DNA of 64,000 nucleotides from Bacteroides caccae. GTDB lineage: Bacteria > Bacteroidota > Bacteroidia > Bacteroidales > Bacteroidaceae. Positions 47,218 to 57,418 of this stretch are shown piece by piece. A program made the translations under genes and the position numbers. Position 1 is the first letter of the stretch. Each line of letters begins with the position of its first letter. Where the stretch lies: contig NZ_CP022412.2 in the NCBI RefSeq assembly GCF_002222615.2, forward strand, positions 4,464,001-4,528,000. The letters are read 5' to 3'. The notes beneath the pieces were generated by a model that did no database searches, was not told where the DNA came from, and saw only the letters and a list, made by a program, of their open reading frames with translations.

Positions 47218-50070
47218 ATGCAAAAGTTATTATCTTTACCCCCAAACCTGATCCACTGTTTTCACGAACTGGAAGAAGTTAATCATAACGAATGGTTTTG
47301 TACATCCGATCCCATAGGCAGCAAGCTTGGCTCCGGAGGCGGAACAACCTGGCTCTTGCAAGCCTGCCACCAGGCATTTGCCCCACAAGAGTCTTTCAAT
47401 GATTGGATAGGACGCGAAAAAAGGATATTACTTCATGCAGGAGGACAAAGCCGCCGCTTACCCAGTTACGGACCTTCCGGTAAGATACTGACCCCTATCC
47501 CGATCTTCAGTTGGGAAAGAGGACAAAGACTGGGACAGAACCTGCTGTCTTTGCAACTCCCGTTATACGAAAGAATCATGCAGCAAGCGCCGGCCGGCAT
47601 GAATACATTGATAGCCAGTGGAGATGTATATATCCGTTCGGAAAAACCTTTGCAGGACATTCCCAATGTGGACGTCGTATGCTACGGCTTATGGGTAAAT
47701 CCTTCTCTGGCCACTCATCACGGAGTTTTTGTCTCCGACCGGGAAAGCCCTGAAGTACTCGACTTCATGTTACAGAAGCCCTCTCTGGAAGAATTGGAAG
47801 GTTTATCCAAGACTCACCTTTTCCTAATGGACATCGGCATCTGGATTTTAAGTGACCGTGCCGTAGAGGTCTTAATGAAGCGCTCGCTCAAGGAAGGAAC
47901 GAATGACATCAATTACTATGACTTATATTCCGACTATGGGCTGGCTTTGGGAGAACATCCCAAGACGGAAGATGAAGAAGTCAACCAACTATCCGTAGCC
48001 ATATTACCGTTACCCGGCGGCGAATTTTACCATTTCGGTACAAGTCATGAACTGATTTCTTCTACGCTAGCCATACAGGACAAGGTACGTGACCAAAGAA
48101 AGATCATGCACCGGAAAGTAAAACCGAATCCGGCAATCTTTATCCAGAACTCCAGTACACAAGTCTCCCTCTGTGCAGATAACGCTAACCTATGGATTGA
48201 AAACAGCCATGTAGGGGAAGGCTGGCATCTCGGATCACGCCAGATAATCACAGGTGTTCCCGAAAACCAATGGAATATAAATCTGCCGGACGGTATCTGT
48301 ATTGACGTGGTTCCTTTTGGCGACAACGCATTCGTTGCACGTCCTTACGGATTGGATGATGTATTCAAAGGAGCATTGAAAAATGAAACGACCACATATC
48401 TCAATATCCCTTTTTCACAGTGGATGCAGGAAAGAGCCCTTACTTGGGAAGACATAAATGGACGCACGGACGATTTACAGTCTGCTTCCATTTTCCCGGT
48501 AACAGCTTCCGTAGAAGATTTGGGTATATTGATACGTTGGATGATCTCCGAACCCCAACTGGAAGAAGGAAAACAACTTTGGCTAAAAGCAGAAAAAGTC
48601 TCTGCCGACGAAATATCCGCACGCGCGAATCTGAAACGACTGTATGAGCAGCGTAGCGCTTATCGCCGGAGCAACTGGAAAGGGCTGGCCGACAATTACG
48701 AAAAGAGCGTATTCTATCAACTCGATTTGCAGGATGCTGCCAAAGAATTTGTCCGCTTTGATTTAGCCACGCCTGACATATTAAAAGAAGACGCCGCGCC
48801 AATGGTCAGAATCCACAACCGGATGCTACGGGGACGTATCATGAAGCTACACGGCGACAGCAACTATAAAGAAGAAGAACAATCGGCATTCCAACTTCTT
48901 CGCGACGGATTATTGGGAGCTATGCCCAGCCGGAAGAACCAGCCCCGTCTCGATGTATATTCAGACCAGATTGTATGGGGACGTAGCCCCGTCCGCATCG
49001 ACCTGGCAGGAGGGTGGACAGATACCCCTCCCTACTCTCTCTATTCGGGAGGAAGTGTTGTCAACCTGGCTATCGAATTGAACGGACAGCCACCCTTGCA
49101 AGTATATGTGAAACCATGCAAAGAGTATCACATCGTACTTCGCTCCATTGATATGGGTGCTGTGGAAATCATAGAAAACTATGAGGAACTGCAAGACTAC
49201 AAGAAAGTCGGTTCTCCTTTCTCTATTCCCAAAGCGGCCCTTACTTTAGCCGGATTTGCACCGGAATTTTCCGCCGAGAACTACGCTTCGCTGGAAGAAC
49301 ATCTGAAAGCCTTCGGTGCAGGACTCGAAATTACCTTATTAGCGGCAATTCCTGCGGGTTCGGGGTTAGGAACCAGTTCCATTCTGGCTTCCACCGTTCT
49401 CGGAGCTATCAATGATTTCTGCGGACTGGCATGGGATAGAAACGATATTTGCAGTTATACATTGGCATTAGAGCAGTTGCTGACCACCGGCGGTGGTTGG
49501 CAGGATCAATATGGCGGTGTTTTTCCCGGTGTCAAGTTGCTTCAGTCCGAAGCCGGTTTCGAACAGAATCCTTTAGTACGCTGGCTGCCCGACCAACTAT
49601 TCACCCATCCCGACTATCGCGACTGCCATTTGCTTTACTACACAGGCATCACCCGTACAGCGAAAGGAATATTAGCCGAAATCGTCAGCTCCATGTTCCT
49701 CAATTCCGGTCCGCACCTCAGCTTATTAGCCGAGATGAAAGTACACGCAACGGACATGAGCGAGGCTATTCTACGTGGTAATTTCGAGAACTTCGCCAGT
49801 CTGATTAATAAAACCTGGGCACAAAACCAGGCGCTGGACAGCGGTACAAACCCTCCGGCGGTAGCAGCCATTATCGAGACAATCAAAGACTATACATTAG
49901 GATATAAATTGCCCGGTGCAGGAGGCGGCGGTTATTTGTATATGGTAGCTAAAGACCCGCAAGCCGCAGGACAGATACGACGGATACTGACAGAGCATGC
50001 TCCTAATCCACGAGCACGTTTTGTTGATATGACTCTTTCCGACAAAGGGCTGCAAGTTTCACGAAGCTAA
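47218..50070 (+). CDS. fkp: Bifunctional L-fucokinase / L-fucose-1-phosphate guanylyltransferase
   Basis: 950 residues, matching the length of the B. fragilis Fkp fusion. The N-terminal half is the guanylyltransferase, with HAGGQSRRLPSYGPSGKILTP as the nucleotide-binding segment near residue 70. The C-terminal half is a GHMP kinase with GRSPVRIDLAGGWTDTPPYS (about residue 585), the ATP-binding AIPAGSGLGTSSILAS (about 715) and a final GAGGGGYLYM. It converts host-derived L-fucose to GDP-L-fucose in two steps. This supplies capsule and glycoprotein fucosylation without Gmd/Fcl. It converges on the capsule operon that carries gmd and fcl. Confidence 0.96.
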   Translation: MQKLLSLPPNLIHCFHELEEVNHNEWFCTSDPIGSKLGSGGGTTWLLQACHQAFAPQESFNDWIGREKRILLHAGGQSRRLPSYGPSGKILTPIPIFSWERGQRLGQNLLSLQLPLYERIMQQAPAGMNTLIASGDVYIRSEKPLQDIPNVDVVCYGLWVNPSLATHHGVFVSDRESPEVLDFMLQKPSLEELEGLSKTHLFLMDIGIWILSDRAVEVLMKRSLKEGTNDINYYDLYSDYGLALGEHPKTEDEEVNQLSVAILPLPGGEFYHFGTSHELISSTLAIQDKVRDQRKIMHRKVKPNPAIFIQNSSTQVSLCADNANLWIENSHVGEGWHLGSRQIITGVPENQWNINLPDGICIDVVPFGDNAFVARPYGLDDVFKGALKNETTTYLNIPFSQWMQERALTWEDINGRTDDLQSASIFPVTASVEDLGILIRWMISEPQLEEGKQLWLKAEKVSADEISARANLKRLYEQRSAYRRSNWKGLADNYEKSVFYQLDLQDAAKEFVRFDLATPDILKEDAAPMVRIHNRMLRGRIMKLHGDSNYKEEEQSAFQLLRDGLLGAMPSRKNQPRLDVYSDQIVWGRSPVRIDLAGGWTDTPPYSLYSGGSVVNLAIELNGQPPLQVYVKPCKEYHIVLRSIDMGAVEIIENYEELQDYKKVGSPFSIPKAALTLAGFAPEFSAENYASLEEHLKAFGAGLEITLLAAIPAGSGLGTSSILASTVLGAINDFCGLAWDRNDICSYTLALEQLLTTGGGWQDQYGGVFPGVKLLQSEAGFEQNPLVRWLPDQLFTHPDYRDCHLLYYTGITRTAKGILAEIVSSMFLNSGPHLSLLAEMKVHATDMSEAILRGNFENFASLINKTWAQNQALDSGTNPPAVAAIIETIKDYTLGYKLPGAGGGGYLYMVAKDPQAAGQIRRILTEHAPNPRARFVDMTLSDKGLQVSRS

Positions 50071-50071
50071 T

Positions 50072-50120
50072 AAAAGAATAGAGGTTGTGTCAGTATTTTT
50101 GACACAACCTCTATTCTTTT
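50072..50120 (+). terminator. Terminator of fkp
   Basis: A perfect 21-bp stem (starting AAAAGAATAGAGGTTGTG) with a 7-nt loop that ends in CTTTT. Confidence 0.85.
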
Positions 50121-50182
50121 AAATGTAATTATTTTATAAGAAATATATCAACGATCTTCACAGACAGTTGATATATGGGGTA

Positions 50183-50213
50183 AAAAAAGCATATCGGAAA
50201 TCAAACCGATATG
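50183..50213 (-). terminator. Terminator of the capsule operon
   Basis: CATATCGG / CCGATATG stem. On the minus strand it is followed by a run of seven T. A second weak hairpin (ATATATCAAC / GTTGATATAT, 50143-50176) lies just downstream. The remaining gap between fkp and the last capsule gene holds no coding frame. Confidence 0.65.
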
Positions 50214-50373
50214 AAAGTGTCGGTTAAGATATACCGCTGTATTCTTCTTAACCAACGAAAAATGTAGGGTTCTTCATCTTGTAGTATGAAGTTAGGGACC
50301 TACATATAGCAATTCAATATAAAATGTAACATATAATACTAATATTCAGATCAATATGCTATTTAAGGACTAT

Positions 50374-51000
50374 TTAAGAAGATAGCTTCTCATATAACAT
50401 AACTGCTTTTATCAACTGTAGATTCTCCCTGCAAAACCAAGGAAAGTCAACACAACGGAAATCAACACGATATTCATTAAGCAGATCGTAAAAGCGAATA
50501 TCCTGTATCAACTCACGAACTGAAATGAACAGAAGCAAATACTTCTTCCTTTTACAATAAAACAATGCTTTCTGCAGTTCTGCATAGGCAATATTTTCTC
50601 CTGTTTTACATTCTGAGGTTTCTTCATCACAAAAAGACAATTGAATCTTTAACGAATTATTCCGTTCCAAATATTCAGTCAATCGTTCTTGTACTATAGG
50701 AGAGGAAGTATTACCATATAAAACAACATCTTTATATTCCATATCCGATATTTCCCCAGAAGGAGTGCTTTTCAAGTCAGAACACAACATATTATATTCT
50801 TTAAAGAGGCTTTGTTTCGTAGGTCTTCGTAATTTTTCAACAGAATAGAAAGCATACCTGAATACAAAATGTGCCCCCCGCTTCTCTATTGTTTCCTGTT
50901 CTGAGAAAAAAGCATGTAAACGCCTTTTATTGGTTTGAAGAGATTGCTTGGGAATATCTTCAAGCGTATTGGTGATATATTCGACTACCGTCTTTTTCAT
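50374..51000 (-). CDS. Unknown protein with a degenerate serine-recombinase-like C-terminal half
   Basis: 208 residues, no signal peptide. Residues 1-88 are Lys/Arg-rich and unlike anything I recognise. Residues about 89-204 follow the order of a resolvase/invertase N-terminal domain: DVVLYGNTSS in place of YARVSS, a GENIAYAELQKAL block in place of G-x-x-RPELQKAL, then FISVRELIQD in place of KLDRLSRN, and YRVDFRCVDFP in place of SGVDFVAVDMP. The Ser position is kept but the Arg before it is Asn, and the LDRLxR motif is broken, so DNA cleavage is doubtful. It is the last gene of the capsule operon, 18 bp after wzc. The match is by eye and needs a profile search. Confidence 0.5.
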   Translation of the reverse strand: MKKTVVEYITNTLEDIPKQSLQTNKRRLHAFFSEQETIEKRGAHFVFRYAFYSVEKLRRPTKQSLFKEYNMLCSDLKSTPSGEISDMEYKDVVLYGNTSSPIVQERLTEYLERNNSLKIQLSFCDEETSECKTGENIAYAELQKALFYCKRKKYLLLFISVRELIQDIRFYDLLNEYRVDFRCVDFPWFCRENLQLIKAVMLYEKLSS

Positions 51001-51018
51001 ATATCACAGATTTATCTG

Positions 51019-53448
51019 TCACTTTTCTCCATATCCATAGCCGTAGCCATAACGTTTACCATAACCGTAGTACTTACCGTACTTGCCGTAGCCGTAGTAA
51101 TAACCGTATTTTCTCTTTTTCAAGTCCACACCGTTGATTACGGTACAAAGCTTAGACAACTTCTTCTCAATAGCCAACTCATTGATCAATGTATATTCGG
51201 CTTTATGAGTATAGTCGGCACGACATACGTATACTGACAAATCAGCCACACGACCTACCAATAAAGTATCGGTTACCATACCGATAGGGGCAGTATCCAT
51301 TATCACATAGTCGAAGTTCTGCTTCAAGATTTCTATGGCTTTATCCAGACCGTTACGAGCTAACAACTCCGTTGGATTAGGAGGCACAGAACCACCCGGA
51401 AGAATAAACAGATTCTTATTGATATCAGAAGGTTGAACAAGTTCCATTAGATCCGTTTCAGGATTAGAAAGATACTGAGTAATGCCTTTCTCTTTATTGG
51501 AGAGATGGAATACTTTATTCAGTCCCGGCTTGCGAATATCGAGTCCGACAATCACGACCTTCTTTCCCAAAAGAGAAAGACTGATAGCCAGGTTTGCCGA
51601 AACAAACGATTTTCCTTCTCCACTGACTGTTGAGGTTACAAGGATAACCTTCTGATCATTATCGAGCATAAACTGAAGATTGGTACGAATATTACGGAAG
51701 GTTTCACTCATCAGATTATTCTTGTTCTCGAAGACAGCAATAGAACCATTCTTATCATTCTTTTCGTCAGTCAATGGAATATCACCTATAATAGGAACAC
51801 TCGTCAATTTTTCTACGTCGGCACGACCTTCTATCTTGAATTTCGTCAGTTCAATCAGGTAAATGATACCAACAGGAATCCCAACACCCAACACCAATGC
51901 AATTAAATAAATCATAGAGCGTTTGGGAGATACCGGAGTATCATCAGCTATCGCTTCATCAATAATCTTCGCATTATTTGCAGTAGCAGCTAACGCAATT
52001 GCATTCTCTTCACGTTTCTGCAACAACATCAGATACAACCCTGCTTTAATTTCTTGCTGGCGGGCAATGCTTACATAAGCACGTTCCTGCCCCGGAGCGT
52101 TACTGATACGACGAGAGTAGCGGCTTGCCTCACGGTCCAGATTTGACTTGGTTATCATCAACCCCTGCAAAGTTCCTTCAAGAGTAGCCTGTACATTAGC
52201 TTTCATAGCACGGATACTCGTATCCAGATTCACAATAGTCGGGTTATTCTCTGTTGATGTACGTAGCAGACGTTTACGTTCCACCAACATTTCATTATAA
52301 CGTTCAATCGCACCAATCAAGGCAGCATCCTGTAAACCAACATTACTTGGTAATACTTCATATTCATTACCTTTCAAGTATTTACGTAAGTCATTCACCA
52401 GACTGATTTGAGTACGGTTCTCCACACTCTTCTTTTCATATTCAGCATTACCGGCTAAGGCTATCTGAGCTTCACTCGTCAAGTCCGTGATACCTGCGTC
52501 ACGCTTAAAGGTTTCCAAATCCGCTTCTGTACTTCCCAGTTCTTTTGAAATAATACTAATACGTTCATCAATAAACTCAGCAGTCTTCTGGGCGATTTCG
52601 TTTTTATCATTATTCGTATTACGATTATACATCTCCAGTAATTGGTTGATAAAATCCTGTCCACACTGCAAACTGGAATTTTTTAATGATATCACAGCCA
52701 CAGAAGTAGTCTTGGAGGTTGGCGCAATAGACAAGTTGCTACAATACCCCTTTGCCACTCTCATCGGTTTGTTGATAGTCGCAGTTATATGACGTACGTT
52801 CTTCTCTAACCGAGGTACTTTCGTGCCATCCTGCAAAGTTACCGAGTCAACATCTTGAAAGAAAGCCAATGTACCTTCATCAGTCGGGAAGATAGCAGGC
52901 AGTTTCTCAAAATGCTTCTGATATCCTTTCTCACCAACAGTCACATTCACATCTATACTTCCTTTAGGCTGTAGTATCATTTCCACTACCATCGGAGAAC
53001 TTAGTTTCTCAGCCTCCTGAGGTGTCAAACTTACTTGTACCGGAGATGTCTTGTATAAACTTTTAGCCGGAAACTCATCCTCGTCTTTATAAGTTATATA
53101 CAAGTTCAATTGATTAACAACTTCTTTTACAAGCGTTTTTGAGCGTAGGACTTCCAACTCGTTATCAATATTCTTAGAAGAAGTCATCAGACCACTTAAT
53201 CCCATATCCTCCAATTCCGAAGAAACTCCCGAACCTCCGCCCTTCTTCTCATCTTTTATTAGAACGGTGGCTGAAATATTATAAATGGGGGTAGCCCAAT
53301 GCAGATAAAACCATGCACCAACAAGGCAGAGCAACACTGCCCCTACAAACCAAGGCCAATGAATAATATATTTAAAAAGCAATGTCCGGAAATCTATTTG
53401 TTCTTCAGCCATTTGGCGTTCCTTCCCGTTTTGATTTTCTTCTTTCAT
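51019..53448 (-). CDS. Capsule BY-kinase / chain-length regulator (Wzc-like)
   Basis: 809 residues. An N-terminal Wzz domain with TM1 at about 30-50 is followed by a long periplasmic coiled-coil part with a GNVR-type end and a second TM at about 507-530. The cytosolic kinase has Walker A (VSGEGKSFVSANL, near 611), Walker A' (VVIVGLDIRKPG, near 634) and Walker B (YVIMDTAPIG, near 718). The last 29 residues hold 13 Tyr in Tyr-Gly repeats, the autophosphorylation tail. It controls polymer length and export together with Wza, encoded just upstream (12 bp). Confidence 0.92.
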   Translation of the reverse strand: MKEENQNGKERQMAEEQIDFRTLLFKYIIHWPWFVGAVLLCLVGAWFYLHWATPIYNISATVLIKDEKKGGGSGVSSELEDMGLSGLMTSSKNIDNELEVLRSKTLVKEVVNQLNLYITYKDEDEFPAKSLYKTSPVQVSLTPQEAEKLSSPMVVEMILQPKGSIDVNVTVGEKGYQKHFEKLPAIFPTDEGTLAFFQDVDSVTLQDGTKVPRLEKNVRHITATINKPMRVAKGYCSNLSIAPTSKTTSVAVISLKNSSLQCGQDFINQLLEMYNRNTNNDKNEIAQKTAEFIDERISIISKELGSTEADLETFKRDAGITDLTSEAQIALAGNAEYEKKSVENRTQISLVNDLRKYLKGNEYEVLPSNVGLQDAALIGAIERYNEMLVERKRLLRTSTENNPTIVNLDTSIRAMKANVQATLEGTLQGLMITKSNLDREASRYSRRISNAPGQERAYVSIARQQEIKAGLYLMLLQKREENAIALAATANNAKIIDEAIADDTPVSPKRSMIYLIALVLGVGIPVGIIYLIELTKFKIEGRADVEKLTSVPIIGDIPLTDEKNDKNGSIAVFENKNNLMSETFRNIRTNLQFMLDNDQKVILVTSTVSGEGKSFVSANLAISLSLLGKKVVIVGLDIRKPGLNKVFHLSNKEKGITQYLSNPETDLMELVQPSDINKNLFILPGGSVPPNPTELLARNGLDKAIEILKQNFDYVIMDTAPIGMVTDTLLVGRVADLSVYVCRADYTHKAEYTLINELAIEKKLSKLCTVINGVDLKKRKYGYYYGYGKYGKYYGYGKRYGYGYGYGEK

Positions 53449-53460
53449 GACTCTTTCTTT

Positions 53461-54258
53461 TTATTTCAAGATGTTAAACAACAAGCTGGCAATAGAAACA
53501 AGGATAGAAGTAGCAGAGAACCATAAGCTTGTACTAGTTCCGATATCTGAGTTTCGTGCTTTCGCCTTATTCGGAGTAACGTATATGATATCATTCTGCT
53601 GCAGATAGTAATATGGGGAAAGAATAGTCTCAGCCTTATTCAGATCCAATGGAATTATTTCCTGCTTGCCATTAGCATTCTCCCGTATTAGTTTTACATC
53701 ATCACGCAAACCATATACGGTCATATCACCTGCCATAGCCAAAGCTTCCAGAATGTTCACTTTTTCATTGGAAATCGTGAATGTACCGGGACGGGCAACT
53801 TCTCCGATCACAGAAATCTTATAATTTACCATACGTACTGTTACAATAGGAGTTTCCGTAATATAAGGTTTCAGTTTTTCAACGATCATTTGTTCGGTTG
53901 CCTTCTTGGTTAGACCACCCACATGAAGTTCACCCAATACGGGGAAGTTGATATTACCGTCATTATCCACTAGATATTGTTGCAATACAGGCTGGCTAGT
54001 TGTATAGTTCAAAGCGGCATTGTGCTGTGTGGCCACTGTCAAATTAAAAGGCGCTGCCAGTTCGGGACTCGTACATGACACCACTATCGTTAGTAGGTCC
54101 TTGGGCATGATTTTAGCATCATAAAGCTTTGTATCTCGGGTATTGTACAATACAACTTCAGCATCCTGCAAGTAAGGTACTTTCTTATAAGCCTGACAAG
54201 CTGTAAGAAGCAGAGGCAACAACAATATTAAGACATTCTTTCCGTTTAATTTTTCCAT
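53461..54258 (-). CDS. Polysaccharide export outer-membrane lipoprotein (Wza-like)
   Basis: 265 residues, lipobox LTAC. A Poly_export domain (IMPKDLLTIVVSCTSPELAAPF) and an SLBB domain (ISVIGEVARPGTFTISNEKVNILEALAMAG) are followed by a C-terminal membrane-spanning helix (about 242-262), the usual Bacteroides architecture. It forms the outer-membrane exit channel for the capsule. It lies between fcl and wzc in one operon. Confidence 0.92.
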   Translation of the reverse strand: MEKLNGKNVLILLLPLLLTACQAYKKVPYLQDAEVVLYNTRDTKLYDAKIMPKDLLTIVVSCTSPELAAPFNLTVATQHNAALNYTTSQPVLQQYLVDNDGNINFPVLGELHVGGLTKKATEQMIVEKLKPYITETPIVTVRMVNYKISVIGEVARPGTFTISNEKVNILEALAMAGDMTVYGLRDDVKLIRENANGKQEIIPLDLNKAETILSPYYYLQQNDIIYVTPNKAKARNSDIGTSTSLWFSATSILVSIASLLFNILK

Positions 54259-54276
54259 AACATATAAATTATAAAT

Positions 54277-55353
54277 TTAGACACCCTTCAAATACCATTC
54301 ATAAAGGCGCTCAATACCTTCATCAATCTCAACCTTATGATGCCAGCCTAAACTGTGTAACTTCGATACATCCGTCAACTTACGCATCGTACCATCAGGC
54401 TTAGAACTATCCCAACGTAAGTCACCCTTAAATTGAACTTCTTTCATGATCATCCCGGCAACTTCACAAATACTGACTTCCTTACCTGTACCAACATTGA
54501 TATGACAGTTACGAATGTCTTTACTACCTTCCATATAAGTATCCTTGAAATCAACATTCAATAATACATGCACACTCGCATCAGCCATCTCTTCACTCCA
54601 TAAAAACTCACGCATAGGTGTACCGGTACCCCAAAGAGTTACCAATTCAGGAGTAATACCAAATTTTGCCAATTTATCCAATATTTCAGCATCAGAATTA
54701 CTGCCGGTCACACCTTCCACAGGACGCAAGTCAAGGTCTCTGCGAACTGCCTTCCAATCACCTTCGTTTAAACATTTAGCCAAATGAATCTTGCGAATCA
54801 TGGCAGGAAGAACATGACTGTTTTCCAAATGGAAATTGTCATTCGGACCATAAAGGTTAGTAGGCATTACGGCAATATAGTTCGTACCATACTGAAGATT
54901 GAAGCTCTCACACATCTTCAAACCCGCAATCTTGGCAATGGCATAAGGTTCGTTCGTATATTCCAAAGGAGAAGTCAGCAAAGCGTCTTCCTTCATCGGC
55001 TGTGCGACATCACGGGGATAGATACAAGTACTACCCAGAAAAAGCAACTTCTTTACATTATGGCGAAAACTCTCCCCTATCACATTCTGCTGAATTTGAA
55101 GGTTCTGATAGATAAAATCAGCACGATACTGCAAATTAGCCATAATTCCACCGACATGCGCAGCGGCAAGGACAACAGCATCAGGCAGTTCTTCATCAAA
55201 GAATTGTTTTACGGCCACACCATCAAGAAGGTCCAGCTCTTTATGAGAGCGCCCTACGAGATTCGTGTAACCACGACTCTGCAAATTATTCCAAATAGCG
55301 GAACCCACCAAACCATGGTGTCCCGCTACATAGATTTTCGTATTCTTATCCAT
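54277..55353 (-). CDS. fcl: GDP-L-fucose synthase
   Basis: 358 residues. The Rossmann motif GHHGLVGSAIW, the SDR catalytic pair in YAIAKIAG (YxxxK) and the GSTCIYP motif identify the epimerase/reductase that turns GDP-4-keto-6-deoxymannose into GDP-L-fucose. It carries an insertion of about 35-40 residues (near 205-240) relative to the enterobacterial enzyme, which Bacteroides homologues also have. Three bases separate it from gmd, the preceding step of the pathway. Confidence 0.95.
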   Translation of the reverse strand: MDKNTKIYVAGHHGLVGSAIWNNLQSRGYTNLVGRSHKELDLLDGVAVKQFFDEELPDAVVLAAAHVGGIMANLQYRADFIYQNLQIQQNVIGESFRHNVKKLLFLGSTCIYPRDVAQPMKEDALLTSPLEYTNEPYAIAKIAGLKMCESFNLQYGTNYIAVMPTNLYGPNDNFHLENSHVLPAMIRKIHLAKCLNEGDWKAVRRDLDLRPVEGVTGSNSDAEILDKLAKFGITPELVTLWGTGTPMREFLWSEEMADASVHVLLNVDFKDTYMEGSKDIRNCHINVGTGKEVSICEVAGMIMKEVQFKGDLRWDSSKPDGTMRKLTDVSKLHSLGWHHKVEIDEGIERLYEWYLKGV

Positions 55354-55355
55354 TC

Positions 55356-56447
55356 TTATCCTTCTTCTCTATTCATCAGTTCTTTCATGTGAAGCTTCTT
55401 CACAAACTTCATATCATGCGATACCATGATTTTTACCAGTTCGGGGAAAGAAGTCTTGGTAGAATTCCAGCCAAGTAACGTACGCGCTTTCGTGGGATCA
55501 CCCAGTAACTGTTCAACTTCAGCAGGACGAAAATATTTAGAATCGACTTCAACCAGTACTTTACCGCTAGCAACATCAATACCTTTTTCATTCACTCCTT
55601 CACCTTCCCAACGAAGTTCAATGCCAACCTCTTTAAAAGCTAATGTAGTAAACTCACGTACGGTATGATATTCCCCCGTAGCAATTACAAAGTCTTCAGG
55701 AGTATCATGCTGAAGGATCAGCCACATACATTCAACATAGTCCTTGGCATATCCCCAGTCACGAAGTGAGTTCAGGTTTCCCAAATAAAGTTTATCCTGG
55801 AGCCCTTGTGCGATACGGGCAGCAGCTAATGTTATCTTACGGGTTACAAAAGTCTCGCCTCTACGTTCACTTTCATGGTTAAACAGGATTCCGTTCACTG
55901 CATACATTCCATAGCTTTCACGATAGTTCTTGGTAATCCAAAAACCGTATTGTTTAGCTACTCCATACGGGGAACGAGGATAGAAAGGTGTAGTTTCCTT
56001 CTGTGGAACTTCCTGTACCAGACCGAATAGTTCAGAAGTAGAAGCCTGATAAATCCTTGTCTTCTTCTCCATTCCAAGGATGCGGACAGCTTCCAGCATG
56101 CGAAGTGTGCCGATAGCATCCGCTTCGGCTGTATATTCCGGTACATCAAAAGAAACTTTCACATGGCTTTGTGCGGCCAGGTTATAAATTTCATCCGGTT
56201 GCACTTGCTGAATAATACGGAGCAAAGAACTGGAATCTGTCATATCTCCATAATGAAGATTAACCAAACGCTCCTTTTTCATGTCACGTACCCATTCATC
56301 CAAATAAAGATGCTCGATGCGTGCGGTGTTAAAAGAAGAAGAACGACGAAGAATACCATGGACTTCATATCCTTTTTCAATTAAGAGCTCTGCTAAAAAT
56401 GAACCATCCTGACCGGTGATTCCTGATATTAAAGCTATCTTTTTCAT
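55356..56447 (-). CDS. gmd: GDP-mannose 4,6-dehydratase
   Basis: 363 residues from the ATG at 56447. An ATG further upstream (56534) would add 29 residues that do not belong to the family, whereas [22 protein letters not shown] is the canonical N-terminus. GITGQDGS is the NADP-binding motif, and [10 protein letters not shown] holds the catalytic YxxxK. It makes GDP-4-keto-6-deoxy-D-mannose, the substrate of Fcl. No clear promoter is visible just upstream, so it may be read through from the rest of the capsule operon despite the broken genes between. Confidence 0.95.
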   Translation of the reverse strand: MKKIALISGITGQDGSFLAELLIEKGYEVHGILRRSSSFNTARIEHLYLDEWVRDMKKERLVNLHYGDMTDSSSLLRIIQQVQPDEIYNLAAQSHVKVSFDVPEYTAEADAIGTLRMLEAVRILGMEKKTRIYQASTSELFGLVQEVPQKETTPFYPRSPYGVAKQYGFWITKNYRESYGMYAVNGILFNHESERRGETFVTRKITLAAARIAQGLQDKLYLGNLNSLRDWGYAKDYVECMWLILQHDTPEDFVIATGEYHTVREFTTLAFKEVGIELRWEGEGVNEKGIDVASGKVLVEVDSKYFRPAEVEQLLGDPTKARTLLGWNSTKTSFPELVKIMVSHDMKFVKKLHMKELMNREEG

Positions 56448-56543
56448 TTTATTTATTAATATTTCATTTATAGTATATACATATTTTATCAGACATACCC
56501 CCATTTTCCTAGCTAATACAGCAAATAGTCCCATTCAAAAGAG

Positions 56544-56642
56544 TCAAAAGTCAACTTTCTCACCATTAAGGCGAACATTACCATAACTCTCCTCAGAACG
56601 CTTCAAGAACATATCTTCCTTCTTAATGAATTTATAGAAGCC
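56544..56642 (-). pseudogene. Short 3' remnant of an unidentified gene
   Basis: An open tail of 32 codons (ending NGEKVDF-stop) follows an in-frame stop. It looks like the conserved C-terminus of a deleted gene, but I cannot name the family. It could equally be a chance frame. Confidence 0.3.
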
Positions 56643-56651
56643 CTAAACACT

Positions 56652-57201
56652 TTAACTTAGGAATTGTAATGAAGGTCGCGAACAGCCTTCATCAGAATCA
56701 GAGGTCATTGAATATTTTATCATTTGAGAAAGCTTTAGGTTATCATCTAGATCGTCAGGCTCATCGTCATCAAAGTAACCGGCAGTCAGCAGGTCATCAT
56801 CCAAGATATGCTCAAAAAAGTGTTGGAACATATCATCCGGTGTCATTCCGTCAAAGTCATCTCCATCTATTTTTAAGAGTTGAACGACCGACATATCCTA
56901 TTACCGCCAAATCTCTCTCCTCCTTCCAAGATTTTTTCAGGACGAAATCGAGGTGAAATACAAACAAATCCCGCAGTTCATCGGCTATCAGCAGATGCTC
57001 CTTCCGCGTCTTCTTATCATAACACACAGAAACTAGGAGAAGCATCTTCAGGGTATCATAGATCCGGCGGGGAGCTTTTATCACGGGGGTATCGGGCCCC
57101 ACCTTGACGAACTCACGGACCAGTTCCAGTTCCTTCACGCAAAACTTTTCCAAGACCTCTACCGGATTTGACCTGACGTAGGAATCGATCTTCTCAATCA
57201 T
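56652..57201 (-). pseudogene. Frameshifted unknown gene
   Basis: Two open frames that join naturally. The first part (57201 to about 56860) reads MIEKIDSYVRSNPVEVLEKF and continues through an ELVREFVK segment. The second part (about 56894 to 56652) continues in another frame with GDDFDGMTPDDMFQHFFEHI and an Asp-rich stretch. Together they would encode about 175-180 residues. The overlap falls at an AACTCTTAAAAATAG tract near 56875-56890, a likely slip point. I do not recognise the function. A sequencing error is the alternative. Confidence 0.5.
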
Positions 57202-57418
57202 GGCAGGCTACCCGCTGATTTACTGACGGGTACACTAAGGAAGGCGGAAATCCGGAAAAGTGACTCCTTATAGACAAGATTCAGATTGCTACGGTATGTA
57301 AACGATGTTATGCTCATCGTCTTTTTATGGGAAATATAGGAGAAATTCATTGGGGCTGATATTAACAGACTTCTGTAAAACCGCAGGCATTAGCACGACT
57401 TATACTGACAGATAAACA
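57202..57418. other. No recognisable gene between two broken genes
   Basis: All frames are broken and I see no promoter, hairpin or repeat that I can support. It is probably degraded DNA within the capsule locus. Confidence 0.4.
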
